From: Candidatus Bathyarchaeota archaeon
GTDB taxonomy: Archaea > Thermoproteota > Bathyarchaeia > Bathyarchaeales > Bathycorpusculaceae
Direction of reading: 5' to 3'
Assembly: GCA_026014845.1 (NCBI GenBank)
Contig: JAOZHM010000243.1
Coordinates: forward strand, 1 to 8,257
Length of the DNA stretch: 8,257 bases
A program made the position numbers and the translations under genes. The notes beneath the pieces are model-generated. The model worked only from the letters and a program-made list of their open reading frames with translations. It was not told the origin of the DNA and searched no databases. Below are positions 6,079-8,257 of the stretch, one piece after another (the first letter of the stretch is position 1; every line of letters starts with the position of its first letter).

Positions 6079-6155
6079 TGGTGCGGCCACCGGGATTTGA
6101 ACCCGGGTTGTCAGCGTGGCAGGCTGATGTCCTAACCAAACTAGACTACGGCCGC
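6079..6155 (-). tRNA. tRNA-Gly (anticodon GCC), CCA encoded
   Basis: The 74-base body folds into a full cloverleaf. The acceptor GCGGCCG pairs with TGGCCGC (one G-U). The D-stem is GTCT/GGAC with a 10-base loop. The anticodon stem is TCAGC/GCTGA around loop CTGCCAC, giving anticodon GCC. The variable loop is four bases and the T-arm is CCGGG-TTCAAAT-CCCGG. The discriminator is A at 6082, and CCA is encoded at 6079-6081. There is no intron. A TATA-like box lies at 6181-6188 and T-runs follow the 3' end. A partial copy of its 3' portion lies at 3856-3904, so this gene probably served as an integration target and was left intact. Confidence 0.96.
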
Positions 6156-6180
6156 TCCTACTTTCAGTAGAGCTTACGTT

Positions 6181-6188
6181 TTTTAAAA
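6181..6188 (-). promoter_or_regulatory. TATA-like box of tRNA-Gly
   Basis: A TTTTAAAA core lies 26-33 bases upstream of the tRNA 5' end on the minus strand. That is the expected spacing for transcription to begin at or just before the first tRNA base. Confidence 0.45.
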
Positions 6189-6267
6189 GATTTTGGTCAT
6201 GTTTGCTTAGGTCATTGTCAGCCGTTACTCTCTTAACAGATCCCAAAGTTTGTCTATAGTATATGAT

Positions 6268-6597
6268 TCAGATTTCTTTCCCTCGTTCATTCTTCTCCAG
6301 TTTACGTATGATCTCTAGCGCTTCATCTATCACCCTTATTTTATTTGAGATTTTTCCAAAGTATTTTTGAAAGTTTAGGGCTCTCAGCACCGCTATACCC
6401 TTTTCTGTAATAGCATAAGGCATTCTCTTCTCTGATCCCCGTTCTTCCACGAGGATGTTCTTTATCAGAAAGTCTAAATGTTGCCTAAGAATCGTGCAGT
6501 CCATGTTGATTTCATATGCTATGTGATCAAGGGTCAAAGGTGTATTCACAAGAGCTTCCAGAATATCGATGTACGACTCGAGCTTTGACTTTCGCAT
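6268..6597 (-). CDS. Winged-helix DNA-binding protein (archaeal HTH_45-like)
   Basis: The product is 109 residues. Helix 1 (SKLESYIDILEAL, 4-16), a second helix (about 22-30), a recognition helix (about 34-49) and a wing ending in YAITEKG (61-67) give the small winged-helix pattern common in archaeal chromosomes and plasmids. A charged C-terminal helix (about 84-104) probably forms a dimer coiled coil. It is likely a transcription regulator; the target is unknown. The ATG at 6597 has GGTG (6605-6608) seven bases upstream. It is a single gene between the helicase and tRNA-Gly, with short repeats upstream that could be its own operator. Such genes often travel on mobile elements, but this one lies outside the tRNA-bounded interval. 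Confidence 0.75.
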   Translation of the reverse strand: MRKSKLESYIDILEALVNTPLTLDHIAYEINMDCTILRQHLDFLIKNILVEERGSEKRMPYAITEKGIAVLRALNFQKYFGKISNKIRVIDEALEIIRKLEKNERGKEI

Positions 6598-6621
6598 TTA
6601 TATGCACCTTCTTATAGGTTT

Positions 6622-6630
6622 TGTATAAAG
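6622..6630 (-). promoter_or_regulatory. Candidate TATA box of the winged-helix gene
   Basis: Read on the minus strand this is CTTTATACA, 25-33 bases before the ATG at 6597, implying an almost leaderless transcript. A second candidate, GATTTATCC at 6632-6640, would leave the GGTG ribosome site in the leader and may be the one used. Confidence 0.38.
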
Positions 6631-6643
6631 TGGATAAATCGCT

Positions 6644-6729
6644 TGTGAATTCTGAATCTTTAGTAGTCAAATTCATGAAAAATACCTAAAAAAGCACTTG
6701 TGTGAAGCGTATAGAATGTTTGTGAAGTG
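6644..6729. repeat. Three TGTGAA direct repeats upstream of the winged-helix gene
   Basis: TGTGAA occurs at 6644-6649, 6701-6706 and 6721-6726. The last two extend to TGTGAAGCG and TGTGAAGTG, spaced exactly 20 bases, about two helical turns. The sites lie upstream of the predicted promoter. They could be regulator-binding sites, but a short motif can recur by chance. Confidence 0.28.
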
Positions 6730-6734
6730 GAACC

Positions 6735-6740
6735 AAAAAA
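6735..6740 (-). terminator. T6 run downstream of the XPD-type helicase
   Basis: CCCTTTTTTGG is read on the minus strand about 65 bases after the helicase stop and before the next gene's promoter. It is a plausible archaeal oligo-T terminator. Confidence 0.35.
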
Positions 6741-6803
6741 GGGCTAAACTGTTTGTTATAATCATCTTACGAGACTATGATTGCACAGAGTGAACCTTTG
6801 CTT

Positions 6804-8257
6804 TCAGATTCTTATTTCCCTTTCTGAAGACTCTATATTGCCAGCGGTGAAGTTTTTGATTCTTTCTGAGAGTCTCTCAATGTCGTAATCAGCTTTCATG
6901 TCCTCTCTCCACTCCTTCGGAAGTTTCTGCTTAAACCTTCCAGCAGCACGTTCATCCATCATCACTATTACCCCCTTATCCTCAGGACTACGTATCAACC
7001 TTCCAGCAGACTGGGCTAAAGCATTCAAGCAGGGAATGCCGTTTGCATATTCCATGGCTTTGTTCCCAAATTTCTCTCTAAAATACTTGACTAGAACTGT
7101 TTGCAGTTCAGTTCGCTTGGGATAGGGCAAACCGACTGCTATTACAGCTGAAAGCAACGATCTACCGTCCATAGACATGTCAACACCCTCGCTTATCTTG
7201 CCCCTAGCGACTCCGAAAACAACACATTGGTCATTAGACTTCAAAAACCGCAGCAAATCAACAATCTTAGTATGTCTCTCCTCAAGAATGAAAGGCAAAT
7301 CAAAACTTGCAGCACTAACAACTTCACGCATTATCGCATAAGACGGAAAATAAACAGCCACCCTACCATTAATCTGTCCAATAATCCTTTCCAGATGATT
7401 AGCAATTCTCTTCCACTGGGCTTCACCACGCCTCTCAAACTTTGTTGTAACAGACAAATCAACAACAATAAGCCTGTTCTCACGCGGAAAAGGACTTGGA
7501 AGCTCAATGCTTTCACAACGACTTCTCTCAATACCCAGAACATCAACGTAATAATCAGTATGCCAAAGGGTTCCAGACATAAGTACAGCAGAACGAACCT
7601 CGTTAATAACGCTTGCAGCCAAAGCAGGATCAAGACATCTAATCCCAAGCCTAACACGCCGTCTTTTATCCCTATCAACCTCAACCTTCATGTACCGAGC
7701 ATAACTCGAGCCTACCATGCTAACCCAATCTGAAAGGAAATCAGCACATCTCGACAGATAGGAAATTGGGTTTCTACCCGACTCAGCCCTTTTGTAACGA
7801 ATAGTCTCTCCCAGTTCTGAAAGCTCAGAAATGATTTCAAGCAGCTTATCAGCATTAACGCTTAACGTTTCCAACAATGGCTTAACTATTTCACGTTTTC
7901 CTATAACATGCTCAACATTAAACCCGAATTCCACATACACTTTTTTACCAAGCTTAATCAAGACATCATGCAAAGCCTCCAAAAAACCAAAATCGTCAAC
8001 ACCAAAAACTTCAACCTCTCTCTGGGCTCGCTCAACAGATGTTGACGAAAGCTCATCTGAAAGGATGCCAGCAGCATAATATGGTAAACTGTGAGCTTCA
8101 TCAAAAATACAGTTTACATCCTCCACTTTTATTCCTGCTCTTCCAAAAATCGAGTTCCTAACAGAGTCAACCAAAATGTAATTGTAGTTGCCAACGATGA
8201 TGTCAGCATACTTTGCGAGAACCTTAGTAAGCTCGTAAGGACAAAGACGCTCATCAA
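6804..8257 (-). CDS. XPD/Rad3-type Fe-S DNA helicase (N-terminus beyond window)
   Basis: The frame is open to the right edge and shows 484 codons including the stop. The first part of the ATPase domain, with Walker A and three Fe-S cysteines, lies outside. Visible marks in order are: CPYE (Cys5), matching the last Fe-S cysteine of XPD; ADIIVGNYNYI (17-27); the DEAH box in IFDEAHSLPY (52-55); motif III MSGT (226-229); motif V GKISEGVDM (352-360); and motif VI QSAGRLIR (415-422). This is a superfamily 2, 5'-3' type helicase involved in DNA repair. A TTG at 8174 is internal to the conserved region and is not the real start. Family XPD is well supported. A DinG-like relative is less likely because the CPYE-ADIIV-NYNY order is that of archaeal XPD. 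Confidence 0.9.
   Translation of the reverse strand, partial: DERLCPYELTKVLAKYADIIVGNYNYILVDSVRNSIFGRAGIKVEDVNCIFDEAHSLPYYAAGILSDELSSTSVERAQREVEVFGVDDFGFLEALHDVLIKLGKKVYVEFGFNVEHVIGKREIVKPLLETLSVNADKLLEIISELSELGETIRYKRAESGRNPISYLSRCADFLSDWVSMVGSSYARYMKVEVDRDKRRRVRLGIRCLDPALAASVINEVRSAVLMSGTLWHTDYYVDVLGIERSRCESIELPSPFPRENRLIVVDLSVTTKFERRGEAQWKRIANHLERIIGQINGRVAVYFPSYAIMREVVSAASFDLPFILEERHTKIVDLLRFLKSNDQCVVFGVARGKISEGVDMSMDGRSLLSAVIAVGLPYPKRTELQTVLVKYFREKFGNKAMEYANGIPCLNALAQSAGRLIRSPEDKGVIVMMDERAAGRFKQKLPKEWREDMKADYDIERLSERIKNFTAGNIESSEREIRI

Larger units (their letters stand above)
3856..6155. mobile_element. Possible relict integrated element bounded by tRNA-Gly and its 3' partial copy
   Basis: The intact tRNA-Gly (6079-6155) and the partial copy (3856-3904) are direct repeats 2223 bases apart, as attL and attR of an element inserted at a tRNA 3' end would be. 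The only gene between them is an S9 peptidase. The recombinase fragment lies just outside, at 3544-3699. The present interval may therefore be a deletion remnant, or one of two tandem insertions, rather than a complete element. No replication, plasmid or viral gene is seen inside it. The structure is visible; the history is inferred. Confidence 0.35.

Noticed and set aside
5983..6246. Minus-strand open frame across the tRNA-Gly gene
   Set aside because: It is translated tRNA (the familiar PATLTTRVQIPVAAP-type peptide) plus flanks. It has no ribosome site and conflicts with a clear tRNA.
7227..7733. Plus-strand 168-codon open frame opposite the helicase
   Set aside because: It is antisense to the conserved helicase motifs, rich in Asn, Ser and Thr as expected of a shadow frame, and lacks a ribosome site.
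3529..8257. CRISPR arrays or defence systems
   Set aside because: No regularly spaced repeat with unique spacers is present, and no nuclease or defence gene is recognisable. The only repeats are the tRNA copy and short palindromes.

Overview
The window looks like archaeal chromosome. It holds an archaeal-type tRNA-splicing endonuclease, an archaeal-like HisRS, an XPD/Rad3 helicase, a small winged-helix regulator of a common archaeal type, short TATA-led promoters, GGTG/GAGG ribosome sites and several probable TTG starts. A Thermoproteota lineage of the Bathyarchaeia kind is my best guess. That placement is inference; no rRNA is present to confirm it.

Layout. Positions 1-546 (minus) hold the N-terminal 182 codons of a helix-hairpin-helix DNA-glycosylase-like protein that runs off the left edge. 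It is divergent from a tight plus-strand cluster: mtnA-type isomerase (613-1632), tRNA-splicing endonuclease (about 1668-2225) and histidyl-tRNA synthetase (about 2239-3528). The last two genes are both concerned with tRNA maturation and charging. Gaps within the cluster are 13-35 bases, so one transcript is likely.

Positions 3529-6155 are the unusual part. After hisS come a 51-codon N-terminal fragment of a tyrosine recombinase (minus, 3544-3699), a short region dense in palindromes, and a diverged copy of the 3' part of a tRNA-Gly gene (minus, 3856-3904). Next is an S9-family serine peptidase (minus, about 3922-5742), then about 320 bases without a clear gene, then an intact tRNA-Gly(GCC) with encoded CCA (minus, 6079-6155). 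The partial copy starts exactly at the 5' base of the anticodon stem and runs through CCA, without gaps, in the same orientation as the intact gene and 2223 bases away. That is the usual footprint of integration into a tRNA gene by a tyrosine recombinase. I read the region as a relict integrated element whose recombinase is broken. Whether the peptidase was its cargo is open.

Positions 6268-6597 (minus) encode a winged-helix regulator. Positions 6804-8257 (minus) hold most of an XPD-type Fe-S helicase lacking its N-terminus at the right edge.

The most notable protein-level observation is that the splicing endonuclease keeps the catalytic Tyr and Lys but has Thr where the catalytic His is expected. 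This suggests a structural subunit with a partner elsewhere, or altered catalysis.
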